A DNA stretch of 64,000 bases from Mycobacterium sp. 1100029.7 (GTDB lineage: Bacteria > Actinomycetota > Actinomycetes > Mycobacteriales > Mycobacteriaceae). The stretch covers positions 62,001-126,000 of the forward strand of contig NZ_LZSC01000005.1 in NCBI RefSeq assembly GCF_001665235.1, read 5' to 3'. The translations under genes and the position numbers were made by a program. A model generated the notes under the pieces. That model saw only the letters and a program-made list of their open reading frames with translations. It did no database searches and was not told the DNA's origin. Shown piece by piece: positions 1 through 9,442 of the stretch. The number at the start of each line of letters is the position of its first letter. Position 1 is the first letter of the stretch.

Positions 1-513
1 GCGTCGATGGCCGCCGAGCTGGCCGGGGCACAGTGGAATGAGGGCGACGTGTTCTGCTCGGTGGTGCGCCGAGTTGCGTTGCCGGACAGCTTCTTCGCCA
101 TCGACGGCCAGATCGAGACATTCCTGACGGTGCTCGACGAGTTCGGTGCCTACCCCGCGGTGATCGAGCGGGAGCTGGATCGCTACCTGCCGTTCCTGGC
201 CACCACCAAGGTGTTGATCGCCGCCGTGCGCGCCGGTATGGGCCGCGAGGCTGCGCACCACGTGATCTCCGAACACGCGGTGGCAACGGCTTTGGCGATG
301 CGGGAGCGGGGCGCCGAACCCGATCTGCTGGACCGGTTGGCCGCCGACGACCGGCTGCCGCTGGACCGGGCGGCGCTAGACGCCGCGCTGGCCGACAAGA
401 AGGCGTTCACCGGGGCCGCCGGCGATCAGGTCGACGAGGTGGCGGCGGCGGTGGACACTTTGGTGAGCCGCTATCCCGACGCCGCCAAATACGCTCCGGG
501 TGCGATCCTGTGA
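1..513 (+). CDS. purB: Adenylosuccinate lyase, C-terminal part
   Basis: The frame is open from the first base, so the 5' part lies outside the window; 170 C-terminal residues remain of a family member usually about 470 long. The enzyme cleaves SAICAR to AICAR and adenylosuccinate to AMP in cytosolic purine synthesis. The helical C-terminal segment containing [19 protein letters not shown] is typical of the mycobacterial protein. Its TGA overlaps the GTG of the following P450 gene (GTGA), so the two are probably co-translated. The identity rests on family resemblance plus synteny with cyp126 and purC. Confidence 0.9.
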   Translation, partial: ASMAAELAGAQWNEGDVFCSVVRRVALPDSFFAIDGQIETFLTVLDEFGAYPAVIERELDRYLPFLATTKVLIAAVRAGMGREAAHHVISEHAVATALAMRERGAEPDLLDRLAADDRLPLDRAALDAALADKKAFTGAAGDQVDEVAAAVDTLVSRYPDAAKYAPGAIL

Positions 514-1757
514 CCCTCGCGGCGGCGCTGTCGCGGATCGACTTCACCGATCTGGACAACTTCGCCAACGGCTTCCCGCACGACCTGTTCGCCGTGCACC
601 GACGCGAAGCCCCGGTCTATTGGCACCAGCCGACCGACAACACCCCCGACGGCGAGGGATTCTGGTCCGTCGCAACCTACGCCGAAACCGTTGCGGTGCT
701 CAAGGATCCGGTGACGTACTCCTCGGTCACCGGGGGCGCTCGGCCGTTCGGTGGGACGTTGCTGCAGGACCTGGCCATCGCCGGTCAGGTGCTCAACATG
801 ATGGACGACCCGCGACACTCCCAAATTCGGCGGCTGGTCAGTTCCGGACTGACACCGCGGATGATCGGACTGGTCGAGGACGATCTGCGGGCCCGGGCCC
901 GGCGGCTGCTCGACAGCCTGGTGCCGGGTGAACCGTTCGACTTCCTCGTCGACATCGCCGCCGAACTGCCGATGCAGATGATCTGCATCCTGCTGGGAGT
1001 GCCGGAATCCGAACGACATTGGCTATTCGAGGCCATCGAGCCGCAGTTCGACTTCGGCGGTTCGCGCAAAGCGTCGCTTTCCCAGCTGTCGGTGCAAGAG
1101 GCCGGGTCGCGGATGTACAGCTACGGGCAGGAGCTGATCGCGTCGAAGCGTGCCAATCCCACCGACGACATGTTGTCGGTGGTGACCAACGCCGCCGTTG
1201 ACGACGTGGACGCACCGGGCTTGTCGGATCTCGAGCTCTACCTGTTTTTCAGCCTGCTGTTCAGCGCGGGCGCCGAAACCACCCGCAATGCCGTCGCGGG
1301 CGGCCTGCTCTCGCTGGCCGAGCATCCCGATCAATTGCGTTCGCTGCGTGAGGATTTCAGCGCGCTCCCGACCGCCGTCGAGGAGATGGTCCGCTGGACA
1401 TCGCCGTCGCCGTCCAAGCGGCGCACCGCCACATGTGACGTCGTCCTCGGTGGCCAGTCGATCGAAGCCGGACAGAAAGTTCAGATCTGGGAAGGTTCGG
1501 CCAACCGTGATGCCGGCGTGTTCGATCGCGCGGACGAGTTCGATATCACCCGAAAACCGAATCCACACTTGGGTTTTGGTCAAGGCGTGCACTACTGCCT
1601 GGGTGCCAATCTGGCCCGCCTGGAGCTGCGAGTGCTGTTCGAGGAGCTGCTGTCGCGTTTCAGTTCGGTGCGGCTGACACGCCCCGTTGAGTGGACGCGG
1701 AGCAATCGGCATACCGGTATCCGGCACTTGGTTGTGGAACTGCGCGAGGAACAATGA
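510..1757 (+). CDS. cyp126: Cytochrome P450, CYP126-like
   Basis: This 415-residue protein is a soluble bacterial P450 monooxygenase. The I-helix oxygen-activation motif is AGAETTR. The haem loop [17 protein letters not shown] carries the axial Cys at about residue 363. Position between purB and purC matches Rv0778 (cyp126). The start GTG overlaps the purB stop, and the 3' end overlaps the next gene by ATGA, giving a purB–cyp126–transporter unit. The natural substrate is not evident from sequence, and no ferredoxin or reductase partner is adjacent. Confidence 0.9.
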   Translation: MTLAAALSRIDFTDLDNFANGFPHDLFAVHRREAPVYWHQPTDNTPDGEGFWSVATYAETVAVLKDPVTYSSVTGGARPFGGTLLQDLAIAGQVLNMMDDPRHSQIRRLVSSGLTPRMIGLVEDDLRARARRLLDSLVPGEPFDFLVDIAAELPMQMICILLGVPESERHWLFEAIEPQFDFGGSRKASLSQLSVQEAGSRMYSYGQELIASKRANPTDDMLSVVTNAAVDDVDAPGLSDLELYLFFSLLFSAGAETTRNAVAGGLLSLAEHPDQLRSLREDFSALPTAVEEMVRWTSPSPSKRRTATCDVVLGGQSIEAGQKVQIWEGSANRDAGVFDRADEFDITRKPNPHLGFGQGVHYCLGANLARLELRVLFEELLSRFSSVRLTRPVEWTRSNRHTGIRHLVVELREEQ

Positions 1758-2755
1758 GGTTTCGGCTCGCCCACATCGAGCCGTCGCCGGATGTGTTCGC
1801 CGCGGTGATGGCGACCGGAATTCTGTCCATCGCGGCGGGCGACCACCACTATCGGGGACTCAGCCAGGCTTTCGGCGTGCTGGCGTCGGTCGGGCTGGTG
1901 GTCCTGGCCGCACTGGTCTTCCTGACGCGGCGGCTGACCCACTGGGACCTGCACGATCCCGATATCACGTTGCGGTTGTTCACGTTTGTCGCCGCGTGCG
2001 CGGTGCTGGATAGTCGCCTGGCGACCCAGCCGGTGTTGGTGTGGCTGCTCGGAACGTCGGCATTGGTGTGCTGGGTGGTGCTCGTCGTGCTCAGCGCCCG
2101 CAATTTCCTGGTCCGGCGGTGGACCGGGTTACGGGACCAGGCGCACGGCGCGTGGGAACTGGCCAGCGTCGGCACCTCGGGGCTGGCGATCGTTGCTGCC
2201 AACGTCGCGCGGTTCACCCCGCAGCATTGGTGGCTCGGGATAGCGGTGCCGGTCTGGGTTGCGGCGCTGTGTCTGTACGGGTTGATGACATGGCTGATCC
2301 TGTGGCGCGCGGTCACCGAACGACAGGATCGCGACGGCTTCGAGCCTGACACCTGGATCTTGATGGGAGGCTTGGCAATTGCGACGCTGGCCGGCGACAA
2401 CATCCACCTACTGGCCCCCTCCTGGCTGGCCGGATCGGTTGTTGTCGTCACGGTGGTGACCTGGATGGCAGCAACGCTGTGGATACCACCGCTGGCCTAC
2501 TTCGGATTGCACCGGATCAGCCATCGCCCCGAAACGCTGCGTTTCGCCGGCGTGTGGTGGGCGTTCGTGTTCCCGCTGGGCACGTACTCGGCGGCCAGCT
2601 ACACGATGGCGGCTGAACTGGGGCACCGTTCGCTGATCACCGTGTCGCTGGTGTTCTTCTGGGATGCCGTGGCGGCGTGGCTGATTGTGGTGTTCGCCGG
2701 GCTGCTGCGTGCCCGACGTGTGCTGCTTGGAAATCAACACCGCCTGCCCGGCTAG
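1754..2755 (+). CDS. TDT-family (TehA/SLAC1-like) membrane transporter
   Basis: The 333-residue protein begins with [19 protein letters not shown], a signature of the tellurite-resistance/dicarboxylate transporter family (TehA, malate permease, SLAC1 anion channel). The rest is about ten hydrophobic segments with short loops and no extra domain, so it should be an inner-membrane channel or carrier for small anions or dicarboxylates. The ATG overlaps the P450 stop (ATGA), which fixes the start; an earlier in-frame start would lie deep inside cyp126. Substrate is unknown. M. tuberculosis appears to lack a copy at this locus, judged from memory of its gene order. Confidence 0.8.
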   Translation: MRFRLAHIEPSPDVFAAVMATGILSIAAGDHHYRGLSQAFGVLASVGLVVLAALVFLTRRLTHWDLHDPDITLRLFTFVAACAVLDSRLATQPVLVWLLGTSALVCWVVLVVLSARNFLVRRWTGLRDQAHGAWELASVGTSGLAIVAANVARFTPQHWWLGIAVPVWVAALCLYGLMTWLILWRAVTERQDRDGFEPDTWILMGGLAIATLAGDNIHLLAPSWLAGSVVVVTVVTWMAATLWIPPLAYFGLHRISHRPETLRFAGVWWAFVFPLGTYSAASYTMAAELGHRSLITVSLVFFWDAVAAWLIVVFAGLLRARRVLLGNQHRLPG

Positions 2756-2801
2756 GCAGCGAATGTGGCTGTTGGGCAGGATATTCCGAAGTCAGCGGAA
2801 A

Positions 2802-3440
2802 TCAGGCTTGGTTACTCGGGTTTGGCTTGGCGCGAATCCTGATGCCGGCCGCGCGTACCTCGAGCGCCGCCAGCCGGTGCACGGTGACCGGGTCCTCGCG
2901 ACGCCACGCGCCGACCGGGTCCGCGCTGACCGCGGCCAGTTTGCCCGGCGATCGATTCGCCAACGCACGCAGCGCCAACAGCTGTAGACCGGCCGGTGTG
3001 GCGGCCAGTGCGCTCACGGTCAACTTGCGCCGCAGGAACCGCAGCCGCAGGAACAGCCACGGCATGGTCACCGCGAGGATTGGCGGCGAGGCGACCGCCA
3101 GCGCGAGCAACACCGCCAGCCAGCCGGCCGTGGTGTCCAGGCTGTGCCCGGCCCCGGCGAGGTCGGTTGCGGCGTCACCGGCTGCGGTCAGGGGCTTGCT
3201 CACCGCCTCACCGACCAACGGGATGTGCTGAGCACCGTGGCCCGCCGAGGCCAGGCTGCCCGCGATGCTCTTGGAGCCGGACTCTAATTGCCGGCCCGCG
3301 TCGGCGATGGTGGCGATCGCGTCGTGCACGGCCAGGCCGACGAATACCCAGATCACCGTCCACAGCGAGACGGTGACGTCACTGATCAGTTGACCTAACA
3401 GGCGAAGGGGCCTGGTTGCGTAAGGCAGGAACCGCGTCAT
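2802..3440 (-). CDS. Conserved mycobacterial membrane protein, Rv0779c-like
   Basis: The 212-residue protein has a hydrophobic segment at about residues 18–40, an Ala/Gly/Ser-rich middle that looks extracytoplasmic, and a second hydrophobic pair near 105–130, followed by a basic, Arg/Leu-rich C-terminus likely to be cytosolic. No enzymatic motif is visible. It is divergently transcribed from purC, with 61 bases between the starts, as Rv0779c is in M. tuberculosis. Function unknown. Confidence 0.75.
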   Translation of the reverse strand: MTRFLPYATRPLRLLGQLISDVTVSLWTVIWVFVGLAVHDAIATIADAGRQLESGSKSIAGSLASAGHGAQHIPLVGEAVSKPLTAAGDAATDLAGAGHSLDTTAGWLAVLLALAVASPPILAVTMPWLFLRLRFLRRKLTVSALAATPAGLQLLALRALANRSPGKLAAVSADPVGAWRREDPVTVHRLAALEVRAAGIRIRAKPNPSNQA

Positions 3441-3501
3441 GACTTCGATACCAGCACAGCTCGCGGCCCGGCGCCGCCGGCTTGCCCGATAGGCTTGCCC
3501 G

Positions 3502-4407
3502 ATGCGCCCCGCACTGTCGGACTACCAGCATCTGGCCAGCGGCAAGGTCCGTGAGCTGTACCGCGTCGACGACGAACATCTATTGCTGGTGGCCAGCGAC
3601 CGGATTTCGGCGTACGACTTCGTGCTGGACAGCACGATCCCGGACAAAGGCCGCATCTTGACCGCGATGAGCGTGTTCTTTTTCGGGCTCGTCTCGGGGC
3701 TAACGGGAGTCCCCAACCACCTGGCGGGGCCGCCCGACGATCCGCGCATTCCCGACGAGGTGCTGGGCCGCGCGCTAGTGGTGCGCCAGCTGGAAATGAT
3801 GCCGGTCGAATGTGTGGCTCGCGGTTACCTGACCGGCTCCGGGCTGCTGGACTATCAAGCGACGGGCAAGGTCTGCGGGATCACGTTGCCGCCGGGGCTG
3901 GTCGAGGCCAGCAAGTTCGCCGAGCCGCTGTTCACGCCGGCTACCAAGGCGGCGCTGGGCGATCACGACGAGAACATCTCCTTCGACCGGGTGATCGACA
4001 TGGTGGGCGCGGTACGCGCCAACCAGCTGCGCGACCGCACCCTGCAGATCTATGTCCAAGCCGCTGATCACGCATTGACGACGGGAATCATCATCGCCGA
4101 CACCAAATTCGAATTCGGCACCGACCGCGACGGCAACCTGCTGCTGGCCGACGAGATCTTCACCCCGGACTCGTCGCGATACTGGCCGGCCGAGGATTAC
4201 CGCGTCGGCGTGGTCCAGACCAGCTTCGACAAGCAGTTCGTCCGTAACTGGCTCACCAGTCCCGCCTCCGGATGGGACCGCCACGGCTCAGCGCCACCAC
4301 CGCCGCTGCCAGACGACATCGTCGCCGCGACCCGGGATCGTTATATCAATGCCTACGAACGTATTTCGGGTCTGAGCTTCGGCGACTGGATCGGCCCGAC
4401 CGCATGA
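3502..4407 (+). CDS. purC: SAICAR synthase
   Basis: The 301-residue enzyme joins aspartate to CAIR using ATP, giving SAICAR. The N-terminal [19 protein letters not shown] loop and the [14 protein letters not shown] segment are the ATP-binding signatures of Pur[14 protein letters not shown] and DTKFEFG follow in the expected order. Length matches the actinobacterial family (about 297). The ATG at 3502 is preceded by a short spacer from the divergent membrane-protein gene. The stop overlaps the oligopeptidase start by ATGA, so the two are probably an operon. Confidence 0.95.
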   Translation: MRPALSDYQHLASGKVRELYRVDDEHLLLVASDRISAYDFVLDSTIPDKGRILTAMSVFFFGLVSGLTGVPNHLAGPPDDPRIPDEVLGRALVVRQLEMMPVECVARGYLTGSGLLDYQATGKVCGITLPPGLVEASKFAEPLFTPATKAALGDHDENISFDRVIDMVGAVRANQLRDRTLQIYVQAADHALTTGIIIADTKFEFGTDRDGNLLLADEIFTPDSSRYWPAEDYRVGVVQTSFDKQFVRNWLTSPASGWDRHGSAPPPPLPDDIVAATRDRYINAYERISGLSFGDWIGPTA

Positions 4408-6554
4408 CGGATACGCCGTCGCCTCCGGTCGCCAAGCGCGTTGACACCATCCGCGAGCACCACGGCGATGTCTTCGTCGACCCCTACGAGTGGCTGCGCG
4501 AGAAGACCAACCCCGAAGTCATCGCCTACCTCGAGGCGGAGAACACCTATGTCGACCAAGCTCTCGATCACCTTGAGCCGTTGCGGCAGAAGATCTTCGA
4601 CGAGATCAAGGCGCGTACCAAGGAGACCGATCTCTCGGTAGCCACCCGCCAAGGTGACTGGTGGTATTACTCACGCACCTTCGAAGGGCAGCAGTACCGC
4701 GTACAGTGTCGTTGCCCCGTCGCGGATCCCGATGACTGGGACCCGCCGGAGCTGGACGAGAACACCGAGATTGTGGACGAGCAGATTCTGCTCGATTCGA
4801 ACGAAGAGGCAGAGGGACACGAGTTCTTCGCGCTGGGCGCCGCTTTGGTCAGCCTGGATGCACACCTGCTCGCCTACGCCGTCGACACGATCGGCGACGA
4901 GCGGTACACATTGCGTTTCAAAGATTTACGTACCGGCGAAAAGTACCCGGATGAGATCGCCAACATCGCAGGCGGGGTGACTTGGGCGGCCGATAACCGC
5001 ACGGTGTACTACCTGACTCTGGACGACGCCCACCGCCCCGACAAGGTCTGGCGGTATCGGCTCGGTTCCGGTGAGCCGTCAGAGCTGGTGTATCACGAAG
5101 CCGACGAACGGTTTTGGGTCGGAGCGGGTCTGAGTCGAAGCGAGGCCTACGTCTTCATCGCCTCGGGTTCGTCGATCACCTCGGAGGTTCGCTACGCCGA
5201 CGCCGAGGACGGGCAGGCCGAGTTCACCGTCGTATTGCCCCGTCGCGAAGGTGTCGAATACTCCGTCGAACATGCGGTGGTCGGGGGACAGGATCGTTTC
5301 CTGATTCTGCACAACGACGGTGCGGTGAACTTCACCCTCGCCGAGGCTCCGGTGAGTGATCCGACGCAGCAGCGCACCCTGATTGCGCACCGCGACGACG
5401 TCCGGATCGACGCCGCCGACGCCTTCGGAGGCCACCTGGTGATCAGCTACCGGCGCGCGGCCCTGCCACGAATCCAGTTGTGGCCCATTGGTTCTGATGG
5501 TGAATATGGCGAGCCCGAGGAGATCGCCTTCGATTCGGAACTGATGTCGTCAGGCCTGGGCGCCAATCCGAACTGGGTTTCGCCCAAGCTGCGCATCCGG
5601 GCCGGGTCTCTGGTCACCCCGCTGCGGGTCTACGACGTCGACCTGAGCACCGGCGAACGCACCCTGCTGCGCGAACAACCCGTGCTCGGTGACTATCGGC
5701 CTTCGGACTACGTAGAGCGGCGCGATTGGGCGCCCGCGGCCGACGGCACTCTGATCCCGGTGTCGATCGTGCACCGGGCAGGCCTCGAATTGCCAGCTCC
5801 CACACTTATCTACGGCTATGGCGCGTACGAGATCTGTACCGATCCCAGCTTCTCCATCTCGCGGCTATCGCTGCTGGACCGCGGCATGGTGTTCGTCATC
5901 GCCCACGTTCGCGGCGGGGGCGAGATGGGCCGGCTGTGGTACGAGCATGGCAAGCTGTTGGAGAAGAAAAACACCTTTACCGACTTCGTCTCGGCGGCAA
6001 AGCATTTGGTGGACTCCAAAGTTACTCGTCCGCAGCAACTGGTTGCCTTGGGTGGCAGCGCGGGTGGGCTGCTGATGGGTGCGGTGGCCAACCTGGCGCC
6101 GGATCTGTTCGCGGGCATCCTCGCCCAGGTTCCGTTTGTCGATCCGTTGACCACCATTCTGGATCCGTCACTGCCGCTGACCGTCACCGAGTGGGACGAA
6201 TGGGGAAACCCGTTGAGCGACAGCGAAGTCTACGCATACATGAAGTCGTATGCCCCGTACGAGAACGTCGAGACCAAGAACTATCCCGCCATCCTGGCGA
6301 TGACGTCGTTGAACGACACCCGGGTCTATTACGTCGAGCCGGCGAAATGGGTTGCCGCGCTGCGCCACGCCAATCCGGACGGCAACACGGTGTTGCTCAA
6401 GACGCAGATGGCGGCGGGTCACGGCGGCGTCAGTGGTCGCTACCGTGGCTGGCAGGAAACCGCATTCCAATACGCCTGGCTGCTAGCCGTTGCCGACGGC
6501 GACCGCTACGGCGGCGGCCAGGAAGACGATCGCGGTGAGGGTGCGCAGCGCTAG
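4404..6554 (+). CDS. ptrB: Oligopeptidase B (S9A prolyl-oligopeptidase family), intact
   Basis: The 716-residue serine peptidase has an N-terminal beta-propeller (about 1–420) and a C-terminal alpha/beta-hydrolase domain. The nucleophile is Ser552 in LGGSAGG; a candidate catalytic Asp lies in SLNDTRV and His in AAGHGGVSG. Members cleave short peptides after basic residues in the cytosol. ATG 4404 overlaps the purC stop (ATGA). In M. tuberculosis the locus is annotated as two pieces, ptrBa and ptrBb; here one uninterrupted frame covers both. The last 72 bases overlap the convergent DoxX gene. Confidence 0.92.
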   Translation: MTDTPSPPVAKRVDTIREHHGDVFVDPYEWLREKTNPEVIAYLEAENTYVDQALDHLEPLRQKIFDEIKARTKETDLSVATRQGDWWYYSRTFEGQQYRVQCRCPVADPDDWDPPELDENTEIVDEQILLDSNEEAEGHEFFALGAALVSLDAHLLAYAVDTIGDERYTLRFKDLRTGEKYPDEIANIAGGVTWAADNRTVYYLTLDDAHRPDKVWRYRLGSGEPSELVYHEADERFWVGAGLSRSEAYVFIASGSSITSEVRYADAEDGQAEFTVVLPRREGVEYSVEHAVVGGQDRFLILHNDGAVNFTLAEAPVSDPTQQRTLIAHRDDVRIDAADAFGGHLVISYRRAALPRIQLWPIGSDGEYGEPEEIAFDSELMSSGLGANPNWVSPKLRIRAGSLVTPLRVYDVDLSTGERTLLREQPVLGDYRPSDYVERRDWAPAADGTLIPVSIVHRAGLELPAPTLIYGYGAYEICTDPSFSISRLSLLDRGMVFVIAHVRGGGEMGRLWYEHGKLLEKKNTFTDFVSAAKHLVDSKVTRPQQLVALGGSAGGLLMGAVANLAPDLFAGILAQVPFVDPLTTILDPSLPLTVTEWDEWGNPLSDSEVYAYMKSYAPYENVETKNYPAILAMTSLNDTRVYYVEPAKWVAALRHANPDGNTVLLKTQMAAGHGGVSGRYRGWQETAFQYAWLLAVADGDRYGGGQEDDRGEGAQR

Positions 6555-6929
6555 CCGCGTGGTCATCGACTTCGGCGGATCGGGCATCCGGGACGCATAG
6601 ATGTTGGCCGGGAACATGGCCAGCATCAGCGCTACCAGGCACCACGCCGCGACGGCCCGGGTGGTGGGCAGCAGCAGCCCCGCGGCGCCCGCCAGCTCCA
6701 GCACACCCGTGATGGTCACAAGCAGGCCCGCTGCGGGCAGGCGGGGCGGCACGATCGCGACGAGGTCGCGGCGCAGTGGCGGTGCGAAGTGCGCGATTCC
6801 GGTCAGGACGAACATCGTGGCGAGTCCGACGGCGATTGCCGCGATCCAGCCGGTGAAGTAACCGACGCCGAGCACTCCGGCAAGGCCGGCGGCGACGCTT
6901 CCCAGCACTAGCGCGATCAGCGGAGCCAT
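6483..6929 (-). CDS. DoxX-family small membrane protein
   Basis: The 148-residue protein has four hydrophobic segments and the DoxX-like stretch ITGVLELAGAAGLLLP followed by MFPANIYASR. DoxX proteins are inner-membrane proteins often tied to redox stress or thiosulfate oxidation; no catalytic role can be read from the sequence. ATG 6929 is favoured because GGGAG lies eight bases upstream; a TTG further upstream at 6956 sits inside a putative operator. The 3' end overlaps ptrB tail-to-tail by 72 bases. It is divergent from a TetR gene and flanked by two matching operators, so it is probably that repressor's target. Confidence 0.8.
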   Translation of the reverse strand: MAPLIALVLGSVAAGLAGVLGVGYFTGWIAAIAVGLATMFVLTGIAHFAPPLRRDLVAIVPPRLPAAGLLVTITGVLELAGAAGLLLPTTRAVAAWCLVALMLAMFPANIYASRMPDPPKSMTTRLALRTLTAIVFLAAAVAVAVGNG

Positions 6930-6942
6930 CTCGCACTCCCAT

Positions 6943-6957
6943 CTAGACAGTGACAAG
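6943..6957. promoter_or_regulatory. TetR operator copy 1 (DoxX side)
   Basis: CTAGACAGTGACAAG is an imperfect palindrome of the form CTnGnCAnTGnCnAG. It is repeated in inverted orientation at 6983–6997 with 13 of 15 identical bases, centre-to-centre 40 bases. It lies 14 bases upstream of the DoxX start, as expected for repression of that promoter by the adjacent TetR protein. Confidence 0.6.
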
Positions 6958-6982
6958 TTCGAATTCGACCGTAGAGCGCTAT

Positions 6983-6997
6983 CTAGTCACTGTCAAG
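6983..6997. promoter_or_regulatory. TetR operator copy 2 (TetR side)
   Basis: CTAGTCACTGTCAAG is the inverted partner of the 6943–6957 site (13/15 match to its reverse complement) and keeps the same imperfect palindrome. It ends 21 bases before the preferred TetR start at 7019, fitting autoregulation. Confidence 0.6.
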
Positions 6998-7018
6998 ATG
7001 GTTCGGTACGCTGACCCC

Positions 7019-7582
7019 ATGGACCGTCGCAACTACCATCACGGCGACCTGCGAGCCGCGATCCTCGGCGAAGCCGCAAGCCAAGTGGCCGATCGCGGCG
7101 CGGACCGGCTGTCACTGCGCGAGCTGGCTCGCGGGGCGGGCGTTTCCCACGCCGCACCGGCCCACCACTTCGTCGATCGGCGTGGCTTGTTCACCGCGTT
7201 GGCGGCGCAGGGATTTCACCTGCTGGCTGAGGCACTCACGTCCGCCCGCGGTCACTTCGCCGATGCGGCCCTGGCATATGTGCGGTTCGCTCTCGACCAT
7301 CCCGGCCACTACCAGGTGATGTTCAACAGGTCGCTGCTGGACACCGCGGACGTCGAATTGGCCGCGGCGGAAGCGGCGGCCGCGGCCGAATTGTCACGCG
7401 GGGTGGCCACGTTGAGTGACCCGAATGCGCAGGCCGACCCCGCGGCCGCGCGACTGGCGGCATGGTCACTGGTGCATGGTTTTTCGACGTTATGGCTCAA
7501 CGACGCGGTCAACGCCGACATCAAAGCGGCCGATCCGATGGCAACCGTGTCGCGGATCGCGACGATGCTGTTCGAGGCCTAA
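7019..7582 (+). CDS. TetR-family repressor of the divergent DoxX gene
   Basis: The 187-residue protein opens with RRNYHHGDLRAAILGEAA, the N-terminus of the TetR subfamily with a WHG-type C-terminal ligand domain. The helix-turn-helix is SLRELARGAGVSHAAPAHHF (about 35–55). ATG 7019 keeps the conserved N-terminus; another in-frame ATG at 6998 directly abuts operator 2 and cannot be excluded if the transcript is leaderless. It is divergent from the DoxX gene across a region with two matching operators, so it likely controls both. The stop is four bases from the convergent exporter gene. Confidence 0.88.
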   Translation: MDRRNYHHGDLRAAILGEAASQVADRGADRLSLRELARGAGVSHAAPAHHFVDRRGLFTALAAQGFHLLAEALTSARGHFADAALAYVRFALDHPGHYQVMFNRSLLDTADVELAAAEAAAAAELSRGVATLSDPNAQADPAAARLAAWSLVHGFSTLWLNDAVNADIKAADPMATVSRIATMLFEA

Positions 7583-7586
7583 GAGG

Positions 7587-9239
7587 TCAGTCGGCCTGCG
7601 CTTGTGCGGGCTCCGGATCTTCCTGGGGTTCTGGTCGCTTCATCGGAAGGAACGCGGCCGGGACGATGGTCAACACCAACATCGCGACGGCCACGACGAA
7701 CACCGCCGTGTAGGCGTGCGAGAGAGCGTGCGACACGTTGTTGGCGAAATCGGGCCCGAGTGTTGCCCACGCGGTCGCCGACGATTCCACCGGGAGCTTA
7801 TGACCGGTGCTCTCCTGTTGCTTGGCGAGCATCTTGTTCGCGGTGATCAGGGTCTCGTTGTGGTTGAACAAGTTGGTCAGGATCACGGCCAGCAGGGCGG
7901 CACCGATCGATCCGCTCACCTGCTGGTTGACCGTCACCAGCGTGGTACCGCGGGCAACCTGGTGCGGCGCCAGCGACTGCAGCACCGCCGCCGACAACGG
8001 CGTCGTGGTGCAGCCGATACCCAGGCCCATCACCGCGAGACCTATCAGCAGTATCGGCTGGTAGGGGGCGCGGATGGCGACTCCGTAGGTGAAGATGCCC
8101 AGCCCCGCCGCCATCAGCGGGAGGCCGATCAGCACCATCTTGCCGGGCCCCTTCTTGTCCATGAATGCCCCGGACAACGGCATGGTGAGCACGGCGCCGA
8201 GACCGACCGGCAGCAGCAGCATCCCCGAGCGCATCGGTGTCTCATGCATCACAAGCTGGAAATAGCTCGGGACCAGCAGGCCGATACCGACGAAGGGTGC
8301 GCCGAAGACCAGCAGGGCCACGTTGGCGTGGGTGACGACGCGATTCTTGAAAAGCCGAAGGTCGATCAGCGGATGGTCGGTGCGAAAAGAATGGAAGACG
8401 AAGATGGCGATCAGCACCACCCCGGCGAGCGTGGGCGCCAGCACGTAAGTGCTGGTCAACGAGCTTTGCGCCGGGATAGACGACACTCCGGCGAGAAACA
8501 GCGTAACCCCGGGCGGCAATAACAACGCGCTCAAGACGTCGAGCTTTTCCGCAGGCGCCGGGCGGTCCTTCGGGAAGGTGACCGCCGCGAGGACGAACGC
8601 GATCAGACCGATCGGCAGGTTGATCAGGAAGATCCACTTCCAGCCGTAGGCGCCGACCAGCCAGCCGCCCAGCACCGGCCCGCCGATCGGACCAAGCAGG
8701 ATCGGAATGCCTCCGATCGCCAGCAGGCGGCCCACCCGCTTAGGTCCCGCCTCCTGGGTCAGGATCACAAAACTCAGCGGCATCAGCATGCCACCGCCGA
8801 TTCCCTGGATCACCCGGAAAATGATCAGCGCCATGATGGTTGGCGATATCGCGCACAGCAGCGACCCGAGGACGAACACCAGCACCGAGCCCATGAAGAG
8901 CCGCTTGGTGCCGAACCGGTCGGCGGCCCAGCCGGTTATCGGGATTACGGTCGCGAACGCCAGCATGTAGGCGGCCACCGTCCACGAGACGACGACCTGG
9001 GTGGTCTTGAACTCGGTGACGAAGGTGCCTTGAGCGACCGCGACGACAGTGGTGTCCAGGATCGCCATCACGCAGGCCAGCCCCGCCACGAAGACGACAC
9101 GCATCAACTTGGCATCGAGCTTGTCGGGATAGTCACGCGTGCCCGCAGCTGGGTGTCCGGTGGATGGCAGGGGCACCGCGACGTTGGGGGCTGCGGCGCG
9201 CGCTCCTCCCGCGGCGTCGCTGAGCATGCGGCCGAGCAT
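7587..9239 (-). CDS. DHA2-family 14-helix drug exporter (EmrB-like), copy 1
   Basis: The 550-residue major facilitator has about 14 membrane helices. The first helix carries ILDTTVVAVAQ, the DHA2 signature, and the motif-A loop is GWAADRFGTKRLFMG. Such proteins export drugs or lipophilic compounds by proton antiport. ATG 9239 is chosen because conserved sequence begins shortly after; the open frame extends to 9395 without family resemblance. It is a close paralogue of the gene directly upstream, sharing motif A, the GLGxGCTxxPLS segment and the APHQxARGTTL segment. It occupies the position of emrB (Rv0783c). Confidence 0.88.
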   Translation of the reverse strand: MLGRMLSDAAGGARAAAPNVAVPLPSTGHPAAGTRDYPDKLDAKLMRVVFVAGLACVMAILDTTVVAVAQGTFVTEFKTTQVVVSWTVAAYMLAFATVIPITGWAADRFGTKRLFMGSVLVFVLGSLLCAISPTIMALIIFRVIQGIGGGMLMPLSFVILTQEAGPKRVGRLLAIGGIPILLGPIGGPVLGGWLVGAYGWKWIFLINLPIGLIAFVLAAVTFPKDRPAPAEKLDVLSALLLPPGVTLFLAGVSSIPAQSSLTSTYVLAPTLAGVVLIAIFVFHSFRTDHPLIDLRLFKNRVVTHANVALLVFGAPFVGIGLLVPSYFQLVMHETPMRSGMLLLPVGLGAVLTMPLSGAFMDKKGPGKMVLIGLPLMAAGLGIFTYGVAIRAPYQPILLIGLAVMGLGIGCTTTPLSAAVLQSLAPHQVARGTTLVTVNQQVSGSIGAALLAVILTNLFNHNETLITANKMLAKQQESTGHKLPVESSATAWATLGPDFANNVSHALSHAYTAVFVVAVAMLVLTIVPAAFLPMKRPEPQEDPEPAQAQAD

Positions 9240-9442
9240 ATCGAGACCGTCGGACTGTTTTGCAGCTTTTGCCGGTATTCCCGATTCGCGCTCAGCTGGG
9301 TGTTTGCTGCGGGCCGACCGCCCGGTATATGCCGGAAAAGCGCTTGTCCAGTGCCGATGGTCGGCGCGGTACTGATGATGCGTGCGCGCCGTCATCGTCT
9401 GGTCAGCTGCGATTCACCGAGCTGCTCAGCAGGTGATTGCGG

